Assembly: GCF_029870285.1 (NCBI RefSeq)
Contig: NZ_JACSYA010000004.1
Coordinates: 180,908-244,907, forward strand
DNA from: Delftia sp. PS-11
GTDB taxonomy: Bacteria; Pseudomonadota; Gammaproteobacteria; Burkholderiales; Burkholderiaceae_C
Direction of reading: 5' to 3'
Length of the DNA stretch: 64,000 bases
Within the stretch, counting starts at the first letter, position 1. The number at the start of each line of letters is the position of its first letter. The translations under genes were made by a program, and so were the position numbers. This document shows, one piece after another, positions 51,556 through 60,765 of this stretch. Under the pieces are notes generated by a model. The model was not told where the DNA came from and ran no database searches. It saw only the letters and a list, made by a program, of their open reading frames with translations.

Positions 51556-52464
51556 TCAGTCCGGCGCGGCGCCGCTGCGGCCCTGGCCTGCCTTGGCCAG
51601 CAGAAAGTCGATGCAGGTGCGCACGGCCCGCGTCTGATGGCGGTCGGGCAGGTACAGCAGGTACATGTGGGTGCCGAAGATGCTCAGGCGGTATTCCTGC
51701 AGGGTCAGCAGCACCTCGCCGCTGGCCACCTTGTCCTGCACCACATAATCGGGCACCAGTCCCACGCCCAGCCCGGCCAGGATGCCCTGGCGCAGGAAGG
51801 GGAAGTGCTCCGAGATCATGGTGGGCGCCAGCAGCACCTCCTGGCGCTCTGTCCCCTGGTAGGCCGACAGGCGCAGCTGCCGCCCCATCACGCCTGCCGT
51901 GATCAGCGGGCTGTTGCGCAGCTCGTAGAGCGTGGTCGGCAGGCCGTGCTGCGCGGCATACTCGCGCGAGGCGCAGGCGACATAGCGCACATCGCCCAGG
52001 CTGCGCGCGATCACTGACAGCGGCGGCTCCTGGATCACGCGGATGGCGATATCCACTTCGTCGCGCAGGTGGTCGGCGCGGTTTTCGAACAGCACATCGA
52101 GCACGATGGCCGGATACAGCCGCTTGAACTCGATCAGCCAGTCGCTCATCACGATTTCGCCGTAGCCGCTGGGAACGCTCAGGCCCACGCGGCCCGCCAT
52201 ACCCTGTCCCAGCGAGGTAATCGTTTCACGCGCGGACAGCATCTCGTTCTGGATGGTGCGGCCATGCTCGTACAGCCGCATGCCCACCTCGGTCGGCTCC
52301 ATGCGCCGCGTGGTGCGCCGCACCAGCTGCACCCCCACCGATTTTTCCAGCTGCGTCAGGTGATAGCTCACATTGGCCCGCGTCATCTTCAGCTTGCGCG
52401 CCGCCTGGCTCAGATTGCCGCTGTCGATGATCTCCACCAGCAGCGTCAGCGAATTCAGGTCCAT
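51556..52464 (-). CDS. LysR-family transcriptional regulator
   Basis: This 302-residue LysR regulator has the helix-turn-helix LLVEIIDSGNLSQAARKLKM and TRANVSYHLTQLEKSVG, and an effector domain (VGLSVPSGYGEIVMSDWLIE). ATG 52464 starts MDLNSLTLLVEIID, the usual LysR opening. It is divergent from the Pim-like beta-oxidation operon 303 bp away and is the only adjacent regulator, but the connection is inferred from position. Confidence 0.87.
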   Translation of the reverse strand: MDLNSLTLLVEIIDSGNLSQAARKLKMTRANVSYHLTQLEKSVGVQLVRRTTRRMEPTEVGMRLYEHGRTIQNEMLSARETITSLGQGMAGRVGLSVPSGYGEIVMSDWLIEFKRLYPAIVLDVLFENRADHLRDEVDIAIRVIQEPPLSVIARSLGDVRYVACASREYAAQHGLPTTLYELRNSPLITAGVMGRQLRLSAYQGTERQEVLLAPTMISEHFPFLRQGILAGLGVGLVPDYVVQDKVASGEVLLTLQEYRLSIFGTHMYLLYLPDRHQTRAVRTCIDFLLAKAGQGRSGAAPD

Positions 52465-52767
52465 AGGTATGTCCAGATACTTTGCTTCGCCCACAGCCTA
52501 TGAAACTGGCGCGCTCCAAAGCCAGGGGCAGCGAGGAAGGGCCTACGCCGGCCGCGCCGCCCCGCACCGAGGCTGTCGCCCCCCTCCCTTGCGAAGCAAG
52601 CAGAGAGGCGCCGTGCCACGGGGGGAAGGCGCACAAGCGCCTCAGAGGGTGTTCAAAACTGTCAAAGTTTTTTTTACAGTCTGTCAATGATTCATGGGAT
52701 TGTAAAGAACCATTGTCGTGGCAAGAATGATCGCTTCTCGTAAAAAAATCCGTTCGGAGACATGCAG
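52465..52767 (+). promoter_or_regulatory. Intergenic region ahead of the Pim-like operon
   Basis: This 303-bp stretch has no gene. Its left half is GC-rich and holds palindromic fragments (CTTGCGAAGCAAG near 52588). From 52660 it becomes AT-rich. A candidate promoter is TTGTAA (52700-52705), 17 bp, AAGAAT (52723-52728), about 40 bp before the first gene. CTGTCAA occurs twice (around 52659 and 52681) and may be part of a regulator site. Confidence 0.35.
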
Positions 52768-54885
52768 ATGAGCGATCAAGCCCAGGCTTCCGTGGTCCAG
52801 ACCCGCCGTGATGGCGAGGTGCTGGTGGTCAGCATCAACAACCCTCCCGTCAACGCCCTGGGCCACGCCGTGCGCGCCGGCCTGCTGGCTGCCGTGGAGC
52901 AGGCCGAGGCCGATGCTGCCGTGCGTGCCGTGCTGATCGTGGGGGAGGGTAAAGCCTTCATTGCCGGCGCTGATATCCGCGAATTCGGCAAGCCGGCCAT
53001 GCCGCCCTCGCTGCCCGAAGTGCTCAACCGCCTGGAAGGCTCCAGCAAGATCGTGGTGGCTGCCATCCATGGCCCGGCCCTGGGCGGCGGCCTGGAGGTC
53101 GCCCTGTCTGCCCATTACCGCATCGCATTGCCGGCCGCCAAGCTGGGCCTGCCCGAGGTCAACCTGGGCCTGCTGCCCGGCGCTGGCGGCACGCAGCGCG
53201 CGCCGCGCCTGATGGGCGCCGAGGCGGCAGCCGATCTGATGCTGACGGGCAAGCACCTGTCGGCCAAGGCCGCGCTGGCTGCCGGCCTGGTTGACAAGCT
53301 GGTGGAGGCTGCCGATGCCACGGCCGCTGGCCTGGCCTATGCCAACGAGTTGCTGGCTGCCGGTGCCGCACCGCGCCGCACGCGCGACCTGGAAGTCGCC
53401 GACAAGGCCGCAGCCCTGGCCGCGCTCGATACGCTGGCGGCCGAAACTGCCAAGAAGAGCCGTGGCCTGTTCTCGCCGCTGAAGATCGTGGAATGCGTGC
53501 GCGCCGCCGTGGAGCTGCCGTTTGACGAAGGCATCGCCAAGGAGCGCGCCCTGTTCGTGGAATGCCTGAACAGCCCGCAGCGCGCGGGCCTCATCCACGC
53601 CTTTTTTGCCGAGCGCGAAACCGCCAAGATTCCCGAGGCCAAGGCCGCTGCGCCGCGCCACTTCGCCAAGATTGCCGTCATCGGCGGCGGCACCATGGGC
53701 GCTGGCATCACGGTCTCTGCGCTGGACGCGGGCCTGACGGTGACCATGGTCGAGCGTGATGCCGAATCGATTGCGCGCGGCCAGGCCAATGTGGAAAAAG
53801 TCTACAACGGCCTGATCGCCAAGGGCCGAATGACCGAGGAGGCCAAGGCCGCCATCATGGCCCGCTACACGCCCAGCATTTCGTACGACGCCATCGGCGA
53901 CGTGGACCTGGTGATCGAGGCCGTGTTCGAGGACCTCGAAGTCAAGAAGGCGGTGTTCAAGGAGCTGGACCGCGTCTGCAAGCCGGGTGCCGTGCTGGCG
54001 ACCAATACCTCCTACCTGGACATCGACGCCATCGCCGCCGCCACCGCGCGCCCGCAGGACGTGATCGGCCTGCACTTCTTCAGCCCGGCCAACATCATGA
54101 AGCTGCTGGAGATCGTGGTGCCCGCCAAGGTTTCGCCCGATGTGGTGACCACGGCCTTTGAGCTGGCCAAGCGTATGAAGAAGGTGCCTGTGCGCGCCGG
54201 GGTCTGCGACGGCTTCATCGGCAACCGCATTCTGGCCGTGTACAAGCAGGCTGCCGACTACATCATGGAAGACGGCGCCAGCCCTTACGAGATCGACGCG
54301 GCCGTGCGCGGCTTCGGCTATCCCATGGGGCCGTTCCAGGTCACCGACCTGGCTGGCGGCGACATCGGCTGGGCCACGCGCAAGCGCCGCGCGGCCACGC
54401 GCGACCCCAAGGCCCGCTATGTCGAGGTCGCTGACCGCATCTGCGAGCGCGGCTGGTTCGGCCAGAAGACGGGCCGGGGCTTTTACCTGTACCCGCAGGG
54501 TGCGCGTGTCGGCCAGCCCGACCCCGAGGTGCTGGCCATCGTCGATGCCGAGCGCGCCAAAAAGGGCGTGACGCCGCGCCAGTTCACCCCTGATGAAATC
54601 ATGCGCCGCTACATGGCCGCCATGGTCAACGAGGGCGCCAAGGTGCTGGAGGAGGGCATTGCCCTGCGTCCGCTGGACATCGATGTGACCTTCCTGTCCG
54701 GCTATGGCTTTCCGCGTTTCCGTGGCGGCCCCATGAAGTGGGCCGACATGCAAGGGCTCGACAAGGTGCTGGCCGACATCCGCGAATTCGCCAAGGAAGA
54801 CGCGCTGTTCTGGAAGCCCGCGCCGCTGCTCGAAAAACTGGTGGCCGAAGGCCGCGATTTCGACAGCCTGAATAAAGCAGCCTAA
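52768..54885 (+). CDS. Enoyl-CoA hydratase / 3-hydroxyacyl-CoA dehydrogenase fusion (FadJ/PimF-like)
   Basis: This 705-residue bifunctional enzyme has the crotonase domain first (FIAGADIREFG; AIHGPALGGGLEVALSAHYR) and the dehydrogenase second (IAVIGGGTMGAGITVSALDA; GLHFFSPANIMKLLEIV; FIGNRILAVY). This is the FadB/FadJ order, opposite to the 18297 enzyme. It is predicted to hydrate the double bond and oxidise the hydroxyl in dicarboxyl-CoA or fatty acyl-CoA chains. ATG 52768 has GGAG 8 nt upstream. The ATG two codons earlier is too close to it. It is the first gene of an operon patterned like pimFABCD. Confidence 0.9.
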   Translation: MSDQAQASVVQTRRDGEVLVVSINNPPVNALGHAVRAGLLAAVEQAEADAAVRAVLIVGEGKAFIAGADIREFGKPAMPPSLPEVLNRLEGSSKIVVAAIHGPALGGGLEVALSAHYRIALPAAKLGLPEVNLGLLPGAGGTQRAPRLMGAEAAADLMLTGKHLSAKAALAAGLVDKLVEAADATAAGLAYANELLAAGAAPRRTRDLEVADKAAALAALDTLAAETAKKSRGLFSPLKIVECVRAAVELPFDEGIAKERALFVECLNSPQRAGLIHAFFAERETAKIPEAKAAAPRHFAKIAVIGGGTMGAGITVSALDAGLTVTMVERDAESIARGQANVEKVYNGLIAKGRMTEEAKAAIMARYTPSISYDAIGDVDLVIEAVFEDLEVKKAVFKELDRVCKPGAVLATNTSYLDIDAIAAATARPQDVIGLHFFSPANIMKLLEIVVPAKVSPDVVTTAFELAKRMKKVPVRAGVCDGFIGNRILAVYKQAADYIMEDGASPYEIDAAVRGFGYPMGPFQVTDLAGGDIGWATRKRRAATRDPKARYVEVADRICERGWFGQKTGRGFYLYPQGARVGQPDPEVLAIVDAERAKKGVTPRQFTPDEIMRRYMAAMVNEGAKVLEEGIALRPLDIDVTFLSGYGFPRFRGGPMKWADMQGLDKVLADIREFAKEDALFWKPAPLLEKLVAEGRDFDSLNKAA

Positions 54886-54991
54886 GCCGCCCCCGCGTTC
54901 TGCGCCATGCCCTTGACCCGCTCCGTTCAACGCAGAGCGGGCAGGGCCGTGCCCGACCCCACGATTTTCCAGAGACCAGCAAGGACCGACC

Positions 54992-56188
54992 ATGCGCGAA
55001 GCCGTCATCGTTTCCACTGCCCGCACACCCCTGACCAAGTCGCACCGCGGCGAGTTCAACATCACGCCCGCCGCCCAGCTGGCAGCCTTCTCGGTCAAGG
55101 CTGCCGTCGAGCGCTCCGGCATCGACCCGGCCATGATCGAGGATCTGATCCTGGGCTGCGGCAATCCTGACGGCTTCCAGGGCCGCAACCTGGGCCGCCA
55201 GACGGTGCTGCGCGCCGGGCTGCCGCTGTCCATTGCAGGCACGACCATCACGCGCTTTTGCGCCTCGGGCCTGCAGTCCATCGCGATTGCGGCGGGCCGC
55301 ATCGTGGCCGAAGGGGTGGACGCCATGATCGCGGGCGGTGTGGAGACCATCTCGGGCATCCGCCCCGGCAACAATCTGCCCACCGACATGGACCCCTGGC
55401 TGGTCGAACACAAGCCTGCCCTGTACATGGCCATGATCGACACGGCGGACATCGTGGCGCGCCGCTACGGCATCAGCCGCGAGGACCAGGATGCCTTTTC
55501 CCTGCAGAGCCAGCAGCGCACGGCGGCGGCCCAGGCTGCCGGCCTGTTCAAGGACGAAATCATCGCCTGCGCCACGCGCATGGCCGACAAGAACAAGGAC
55601 ACGGGCGAGATCACCTACCGCGACGTGGTCGCCACCCAGGACAACTGCAACCGCGCCTCGACCACTTTGGCGGGCCTGGCCAAGCTCGAACCCGTCAAGG
55701 GCCCGGACCAGTTCATCACGGCCGGCAATGCCTCGCAGCTGTCTGATGGGTCGTCAGCCTGCGTGCTGATGGAAGCCAAACAGGCCGAGCGCCTGGGCCT
55801 GTCGCCGCTGGGCGCTTTCCGAGGCTTTGCCGTGGCCGGCTGCGAGCCCGACGAAATGGGCATCGGCCCCGTGTTTGCCGTCCCGAAGCTGCTGGCGCGC
55901 CACGGCCTCAAGGTCGAGGACATCGACCTGTGGGAACTCAACGAGGCCTTTGCCTCCCAGGCCCTGTACTGCCAGCGCCAGCTGGGCATTCCCAATGAGC
56001 GCCTGAACGTCAACGGCGGCGCCATCTCCATCGGCCATCCCTTCGGCATGACGGGCGCGCGCCTGGCGGGCCACATTCTGCTGGAAGGCCAGCGCCGCAA
56101 GGCACGGGACGCGTCAGTCAAGTGGGGCGTGGTCACCATGTGCATCGCAGGTGGCATGGGCGCTGCAGGCCTGTTCGAAATTTATTGA
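54992..56188 (+). CDS. Acetyl-CoA C-acyltransferase (thiolase, PimB-like)
   Basis: This 398-residue thiolase has the nucleophile in TRFCASGLQSIAIAAGRI, the catalytic histidine in GHPFGMTGAR and the second cysteine in CIAGGMGAAGLFEIY. Together with the preceding HCDH/ECH gene it should complete chain shortening by acetyl-CoA release. A CCCGCTC/GAGCGGG hairpin (54917-54941) lies in the 106-bp gap before it, without a T-tract, so it probably tunes rather than ends transcription. Confidence 0.91.
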   Translation: MREAVIVSTARTPLTKSHRGEFNITPAAQLAAFSVKAAVERSGIDPAMIEDLILGCGNPDGFQGRNLGRQTVLRAGLPLSIAGTTITRFCASGLQSIAIAAGRIVAEGVDAMIAGGVETISGIRPGNNLPTDMDPWLVEHKPALYMAMIDTADIVARRYGISREDQDAFSLQSQQRTAAAQAAGLFKDEIIACATRMADKNKDTGEITYRDVVATQDNCNRASTTLAGLAKLEPVKGPDQFITAGNASQLSDGSSACVLMEAKQAERLGLSPLGAFRGFAVAGCEPDEMGIGPVFAVPKLLARHGLKVEDIDLWELNEAFASQALYCQRQLGIPNERLNVNGGAISIGHPFGMTGARLAGHILLEGQRRKARDASVKWGVVTMCIAGGMGAAGLFEIY

Positions 56189-56198
56189 GGACACAGCA

Positions 56199-57395
56199 AT
56201 GGATTTGCAATTTACGACTGAAGAACTGGCCTTCCGCGACGAGGTTCGCGCCTTCCTCAAGGACAAGCTGCCCGAGGACCTGTCGCACAAGGTCAGGAAC
56301 GGGCTGCAGCTGACCAAGCAGGACATGGAGCGCTGGCATGCCATCCTCAATGAGCGCGGCTGGCTGGCCAATCACTGGCCCGAAAAGCATGGCGGCCCGG
56401 GCTGGAGCGCGGTGCAGAAGTTCATCTTCGAGCACGAGTGCGCGCTGGCGGGCACGCCGCGTGTCGTGCCCTTTGGCCTGAGCATGCTCGGCCCCGTGCT
56501 CATCAAGTACGGCAACGAGGCGCAAAAGGCCCACTGGCTGCCGCGCATCCTCAACGGCGCCGACTGGTGGTGCCAGGGCTATTCGGAGCCCGGATCGGGC
56601 TCGGATCTGGCCTCGGTCAAGACGACCGCCGTGCGCGATGGTGATCACTACATCGTCAATGGCCAGAAGACCTGGACCACGCTGGGCCAGCATGCCAACA
56701 TGATCTTCTGCCTGGTGCGCACCAACCGCGAGGCCAAGGCGCAGCAGGGCATCAGCTTCCTGCTGGTGGACATGAACTCTCCCGGTGTGGAGGTGCGCCC
56801 CATCATCACGCTGGATGGCGAACACGAGGTCAATGAAGTCTTCTTCACCGACGTCAAGGTGCCTGCCGAGAATCTGGTCGGCGAGGAGAACAAGGGCTGG
56901 ACCTATGCCAAGTACCTGCTGACCTACGAGCGCACCAACATCGCGGGCGTGGGCTTCTCGGTGGCCGGCCTGGAAAAGCTCAAGCTGATTGCCTCCCGTG
57001 TGCTGTGCAATGGCAAGCCCCTGTCCCAGGATCCGTTGTTTGCGGCCCGCCTGGCCAAGGTGGAGATCGACCTGGAAAACATGAAGACCACCAACCTGCG
57101 CGTGATCGCCGCCGTGGCCGGTGGCGGCGTGCCGGGTGCGGAAAGCTCCATGCTCAAGATCCGTGGCACCGAGATCCGCCAGGAAATCCTGTCCCTGGTG
57201 CGCCGCGCCATGGGACCGTACGCCGCGCCCTTCATCGAGGAGGCCCTGCAGGCCGGCTACGACCAGCCCGCCATCGGCGATGCGGCTGCCGCCACCGCTG
57301 CCGCTGCGTACTTCAACTTCCGCAAGCTGTCGATCTTCGGCGGCTCCAATGAAATCCAGAAAAACATCATCTCCAAGATGATCCTGGGCCTCTGA
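56199..57395 (+). CDS. Acyl-CoA dehydrogenase, PimC-like large subunit
   Basis: This 398-residue FAD dehydrogenase closely follows the pattern of the large subunit of pimeloyl-CoA dehydrogenase: MDLQFTTEELAFRDEVRAFL, DWWCQGYSEPGSGSDLAS, NGQKTWTTLGQHANMIFCLV and the C-terminal FGGSNEIQKNIISKMILGL. Such enzymes form a heteromer with a smaller paralogue, here the next gene. Start ATG 56199 has GAGGA 8 nt upstream, and the extension to 56151 overlaps the thiolase gene. Confidence 0.87.
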   Translation: MDLQFTTEELAFRDEVRAFLKDKLPEDLSHKVRNGLQLTKQDMERWHAILNERGWLANHWPEKHGGPGWSAVQKFIFEHECALAGTPRVVPFGLSMLGPVLIKYGNEAQKAHWLPRILNGADWWCQGYSEPGSGSDLASVKTTAVRDGDHYIVNGQKTWTTLGQHANMIFCLVRTNREAKAQQGISFLLVDMNSPGVEVRPIITLDGEHEVNEVFFTDVKVPAENLVGEENKGWTYAKYLLTYERTNIAGVGFSVAGLEKLKLIASRVLCNGKPLSQDPLFAARLAKVEIDLENMKTTNLRVIAAVAGGGVPGAESSMLKIRGTEIRQEILSLVRRAMGPYAAPFIEEALQAGYDQPAIGDAAAATAAAAYFNFRKLSIFGGSNEIQKNIISKMILGL

Positions 57396-57415
57396 TCCGG
57401 CAAGGAAAACGGAAC

Positions 57416-58552
57416 ATGAACTTCGAACACACCGAAGACCGCCGCATGCTGGCGGACAGCCTCAACCGCTTCGTCTCCGAGCAGTACGCCATCGAGGCGC
57501 GCAACCACATCGCCTATGGCGAGGAAGGCCACAGCCCGCTGCTGTATGGCCAGTTCGCGGACATTGGCGCCATCGGCGCGCTGTTCCCCGAAGAGGCCGG
57601 CGGCTTTGGCGGCCAGGGTTTCGACATCAGCGTGGTTTTTGAATGCCTGGGCCGTGGCCTGGTGGCCGAGCCGCTGCTGGGGGCCCTGGTCGTGGGCCAG
57701 GCCCTGGTCGCGGCCGGCAGCGATGTGCAAAAGGAGCAGCTGGCCGGCATCATTGGCGGCACCACCATCGCGGCGCTCGCCCACGATGAGCCCGGCAGCC
57801 ACTACGAGCTGAACAACGTCGCCACCCGCGCCACCCGCTCGGGCGATGGCTGGGTGCTCGAAGGCGCCAAGGGCGTGGTCGCCTTCGGCGAAAAGGCCGA
57901 TCTGCTGCTGGTCTCGGCCCGCACCTCGGGCAGCCAGCATGACGAGGCCGGCATCAGCCTGTTTCTGGTCCCCGGCAATGCGGCTGGCATCCAAAAGCGC
58001 GGCTACAACCGCATCGAAGGCGGCCGCGCGGCCGAGCTGGTGCTGGACAAGGTGCAGGTCGGCGCCGAGGCCCTGCTGGGCCAGGAAGGCCAGGGCCTGG
58101 CACTGCTGGAGCGCATCAGTGGCTACGCGCTGCTGGCGCTGACCGCCGAAGCCGTGGGCGCCATGGATGTGGCCAAGGACCAGACGCTGGAATACCTGCG
58201 CACACGCAAGCAGTTCGGCGTGCCCATCGGCAGCTTCCAGGCCCTGCAGCACCGCATGGCCGACCTGCTGCTGGAGGTGGAGCAGGCGCGCTCGGCCGTG
58301 ATCAATGCGGCCGCCGCCATCGGCGATGAGGACCGCGTGGCGCGCGAAAAGGCCCTGTCGGCCGCCAAGTACAGCATCGGCCGCATCGGCACCCTGGTGG
58401 CCGAGGAAAGCATCCAGATGCACGGCGGCATCGGCATGACCTGGGAGTTGCCCCTGGCCCACTATGCCAAGCGGCTGGTCATGATCGACCACCAGTTCGG
58501 CGACGAGGACCATCACCTGTCGCGCTATATCGCGCTGGGCTCTCAACACTGA
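57416..58552 (+). CDS. Acyl-CoA dehydrogenase, PimD-like small subunit
   Basis: This 378-residue paralogue of the acyl-CoA dehydrogenase fold has MNFEHTEDRRMLADSLNRFV and FPEEAGGFGGQGFDISVVFE, close to PimD-type small subunits, and MHGGIGMTWELPLAHYAKRL at the C-terminus. It is predicted to pair with the 56199 product in oxidising pimeloyl-CoA or similar. It starts 20 bp after the large subunit. Confidence 0.86.
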   Translation: MNFEHTEDRRMLADSLNRFVSEQYAIEARNHIAYGEEGHSPLLYGQFADIGAIGALFPEEAGGFGGQGFDISVVFECLGRGLVAEPLLGALVVGQALVAAGSDVQKEQLAGIIGGTTIAALAHDEPGSHYELNNVATRATRSGDGWVLEGAKGVVAFGEKADLLLVSARTSGSQHDEAGISLFLVPGNAAGIQKRGYNRIEGGRAAELVLDKVQVGAEALLGQEGQGLALLERISGYALLALTAEAVGAMDVAKDQTLEYLRTRKQFGVPIGSFQALQHRMADLLLEVEQARSAVINAAAAIGDEDRVAREKALSAAKYSIGRIGTLVAEESIQMHGGIGMTWELPLAHYAKRLVMIDHQFGDEDHHLSRYIALGSQH

Positions 58553-58568
58553 CCCAAGGAACGCTGCC

Positions 58569-59375
58569 ATGACCGAAGCGAATCAAGTCCTGCTGACCCG
58601 CCGCGAAGGCGCGGTGCTGGTGCTGTCCAACAACAACGTGGCGGCGCGCAATGCGCTGTCGCCCGAGTTCTACGCAGCCGTCACCGCAGCGTTGAGGGAC
58701 GCCGCCAGCGACCCTGCCGTGGGCGCTGTGGTGCTGACGGGCGAGGGCGGCCACTTCTGTGCGGGCGGCGATCTGCGCCAACTGGCCAGGCGCCGTGAGC
58801 TGCCCATCGAGGAGCGCCGCGCCAAGCTCGAAGGACTGCATGACCTGATCCGCCTCGTGCGCGACTTTCCCAAGCCCGTGGTCGCGGCCGTCGAAGGCGC
58901 GGCAGCGGGCGCGGGCCTGTCGCTGGCCCTGGCCTGCGACATGCTTGTGGCCGCCAGAAATGCGGTGTTCTCGGTGGCCTACGTCAAGGTGGGGCTGACG
59001 CCCGATGGTGGTGCCACTGCTTTCCTGGCCGAGTTTGTCTCGCGCCAGGTGCTGACCGAGCTGTGCCTGACCGGCGAGCGCATCAGCGGCGAGCGCCTGC
59101 ATGCCCTGGGGCCCGTCAACCGCCTGGCCGAGCCCGGGCAGGCCCAGGCCGAAGCCGTGGCCTTGGCCGCGCAGATCGCCAGCGGCCCCGAGCAGGCCAT
59201 GGCCCGCATCAAGGACTTGTGCCGCCAGGCGCCGCGCAACACGCTGGAGCAGCAGCTGGAGCTGGAGGCTCAGTACATGGTGCGTTCCCAGGAGACCGAG
59301 GAGTCGCGCGAAGGCATCGGCGCCTTTCTGGACAAGCGTGTCGCCGACTTCACCGGGCTGCGCGGCAAGGCCTGA
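58569..59375 (+). CDS. Enoyl-CoA hydratase/isomerase family protein
   Basis: This 268-residue crotonase has the oxyanion-hole elements FCAGGDLRQLARRREL and VEGAAAGAGLSLALACDMLV, followed by VKVGLTPDGGATAFLAEFVS. The acidic residue usual in the hydratase consensus after GLTP is an aspartate. It is possibly an isomerase for unsaturated or dicarboxylic substrates that the bifunctional enzyme cannot handle. It is inside the operon, 16 bp after the PimD-like gene. Confidence 0.87.
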   Translation: MTEANQVLLTRREGAVLVLSNNNVAARNALSPEFYAAVTAALRDAASDPAVGAVVLTGEGGHFCAGGDLRQLARRRELPIEERRAKLEGLHDLIRLVRDFPKPVVAAVEGAAAGAGLSLALACDMLVAARNAVFSVAYVKVGLTPDGGATAFLAEFVSRQVLTELCLTGERISGERLHALGPVNRLAEPGQAQAEAVALAAQIASGPEQAMARIKDLCRQAPRNTLEQQLELEAQYMVRSQETEESREGIGAFLDKRVADFTGLRGKA

Positions 59376-59420
59376 TACAACAAGACAAGACGAGCAAGAT
59401 TTTCCAAGGAGACGAGGCAC

Positions 59421-60674
59421 ATGGCCGACAGCAATACCGATCAGGACCAGGAGATGGACTTCCCGCTGGAGGGCGTGCGTGTGCTAGACCTCTCGCGTGT
59501 GTTCGCGGGGCCGCTGTGCGGCATGGTGCTGGCCGACTTCGGCGCCGAGGTGGTCAAGGTCGAGCATCCGGGCCGTGGCGACGACACGCGCGACTGGGGC
59601 ATGCGCATCGGCAAGACCGAGACCACCTACTACAACAGCATGAACCGCAACAAGCGGTCCATCACGCTGGATCTGCAGACGCCCGAGGGCGTGAAGATCG
59701 TCCATGAGCTGCTGGCGCAGTTCGATGTGGTCGTGCACAACTTCAAGACCGGCGGCGCCGAGAAGCTGGGCCTGGGCTACGAGCAGCTCAAGGCCATCAA
59801 GCCCGATCTGATCTACTGCGCCGTGGCCGGCTACGACAGCAGCGGCCCCGAGGCCAGGCGCCCCGGCTATGACCTGGTGATCCAGGGCGAGGCCGGTCTC
59901 ATGGCGCTCAACGGCGAGGCTGGCACGCCGCCGCTCAAGTTCGGCGTGGCCGTGGTGGACCTGATGACCGGCATGTACGCGGCCCAGGCCGTGCTGGCGG
60001 CCCTGTTCCGGCGCGAACGCACCGGCAAGGGCCGGCTCATCGAGATGGCGCTGTACGACAGCGGCATCATGGTCACGGGCTACTACGGCCTGGATGCCAT
60101 GCAGCTGGGCCATGACCCCGAGCGCTACGGCAACGCCCACCCCTCCATCGTGCCTTATGGCATGTACGAGGCTGCCGATGGTCCGCTGATCATCGCCGTG
60201 GGCAACAACAACCAGTTCGACAAGTTCTGCCGCCAGGTCGTGATGCGCCCCGACATCGTCGAGGACGAGCGCTTTTGCACCAACGTCAACCGCGCCAGGA
60301 ACCGCCTGGAGCTGGGGCCCATGCTCAAGGACCTGATCCGCAGCTTCCCGCGCGAGCTGCTGCTGGAGCGCCTTGCGGCGGCCGGCATCCCCTGCGGCCG
60401 CGTCGCCGGCCTGCACGAGGCCCTGACCAGCGAGCGCACGCGCCGTGGCGGCCTGCTGCGCGACATGCCCCACCCCGTGGTCGGCACCACGCCCGTGTTC
60501 GCGCCGCCCTACCGCCTGGACGGCCAGCGCCTGCCCATCCGCCATGCGCCGCCCACCCTGGGCGAAGGCACGCGCGAGGTGCTGCAGCGGCTGCTGGCGA
60601 TGGACGACGAGCAGCTTCAGCAACTGCAGGCCAAGGGGGTTTTGACTTTGCCTGGAGAGCCCGGCACGCACTGA
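59421..60674 (+). CDS. Family III CoA-transferase (CaiB/BaiF type)
   Basis: This 417-residue CoA-transferase has the N-terminal LDLSRVFAGPLCGMVLADFG and EVVKVEHPGRGDDTRDWG, the catalytic aspartate in RRPGYDLVIQGEAG, and a C-terminal closing domain. In this operon it probably activates the dicarboxylic acid by transferring CoA from succinyl-CoA or acetyl-CoA, replacing the ligase (PimA) of the classical pim cluster. AAGGAG lies 10 nt before ATG 59421. Confidence 0.87.
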   Translation: MADSNTDQDQEMDFPLEGVRVLDLSRVFAGPLCGMVLADFGAEVVKVEHPGRGDDTRDWGMRIGKTETTYYNSMNRNKRSITLDLQTPEGVKIVHELLAQFDVVVHNFKTGGAEKLGLGYEQLKAIKPDLIYCAVAGYDSSGPEARRPGYDLVIQGEAGLMALNGEAGTPPLKFGVAVVDLMTGMYAAQAVLAALFRRERTGKGRLIEMALYDSGIMVTGYYGLDAMQLGHDPERYGNAHPSIVPYGMYEAADGPLIIAVGNNNQFDKFCRQVVMRPDIVEDERFCTNVNRARNRLELGPMLKDLIRSFPRELLLERLAAAGIPCGRVAGLHEALTSERTRRGGLLRDMPHPVVGTTPVFAPPYRLDGQRLPIRHAPPTLGEGTREVLQRLLAMDDEQLQQLQAKGVLTLPGEPGTH

Positions 60675-60765
60675 TTGATTTTTTCGCCCCACACCACCCG
60701 GCAACCAGGTTTGCAGGCCGCAGCAAGACGGCAGACACACGACAGCAATACCACAGGAGACAAGC

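Noticed and set aside
54917..54941. CCCGCTC/GAGCGGG hairpin between the fusion and thiolase genes as a terminator
   Set aside because: There is no T-tract and the flanking genes clearly belong to one operon.
52684..55452. 922-codon open frame on the minus strand opposite the Pim-like genes
   Set aside because: It is a shadow of high-GC coding sequence. The plus-strand genes have unmistakable enzyme motifs and ribosome sites.
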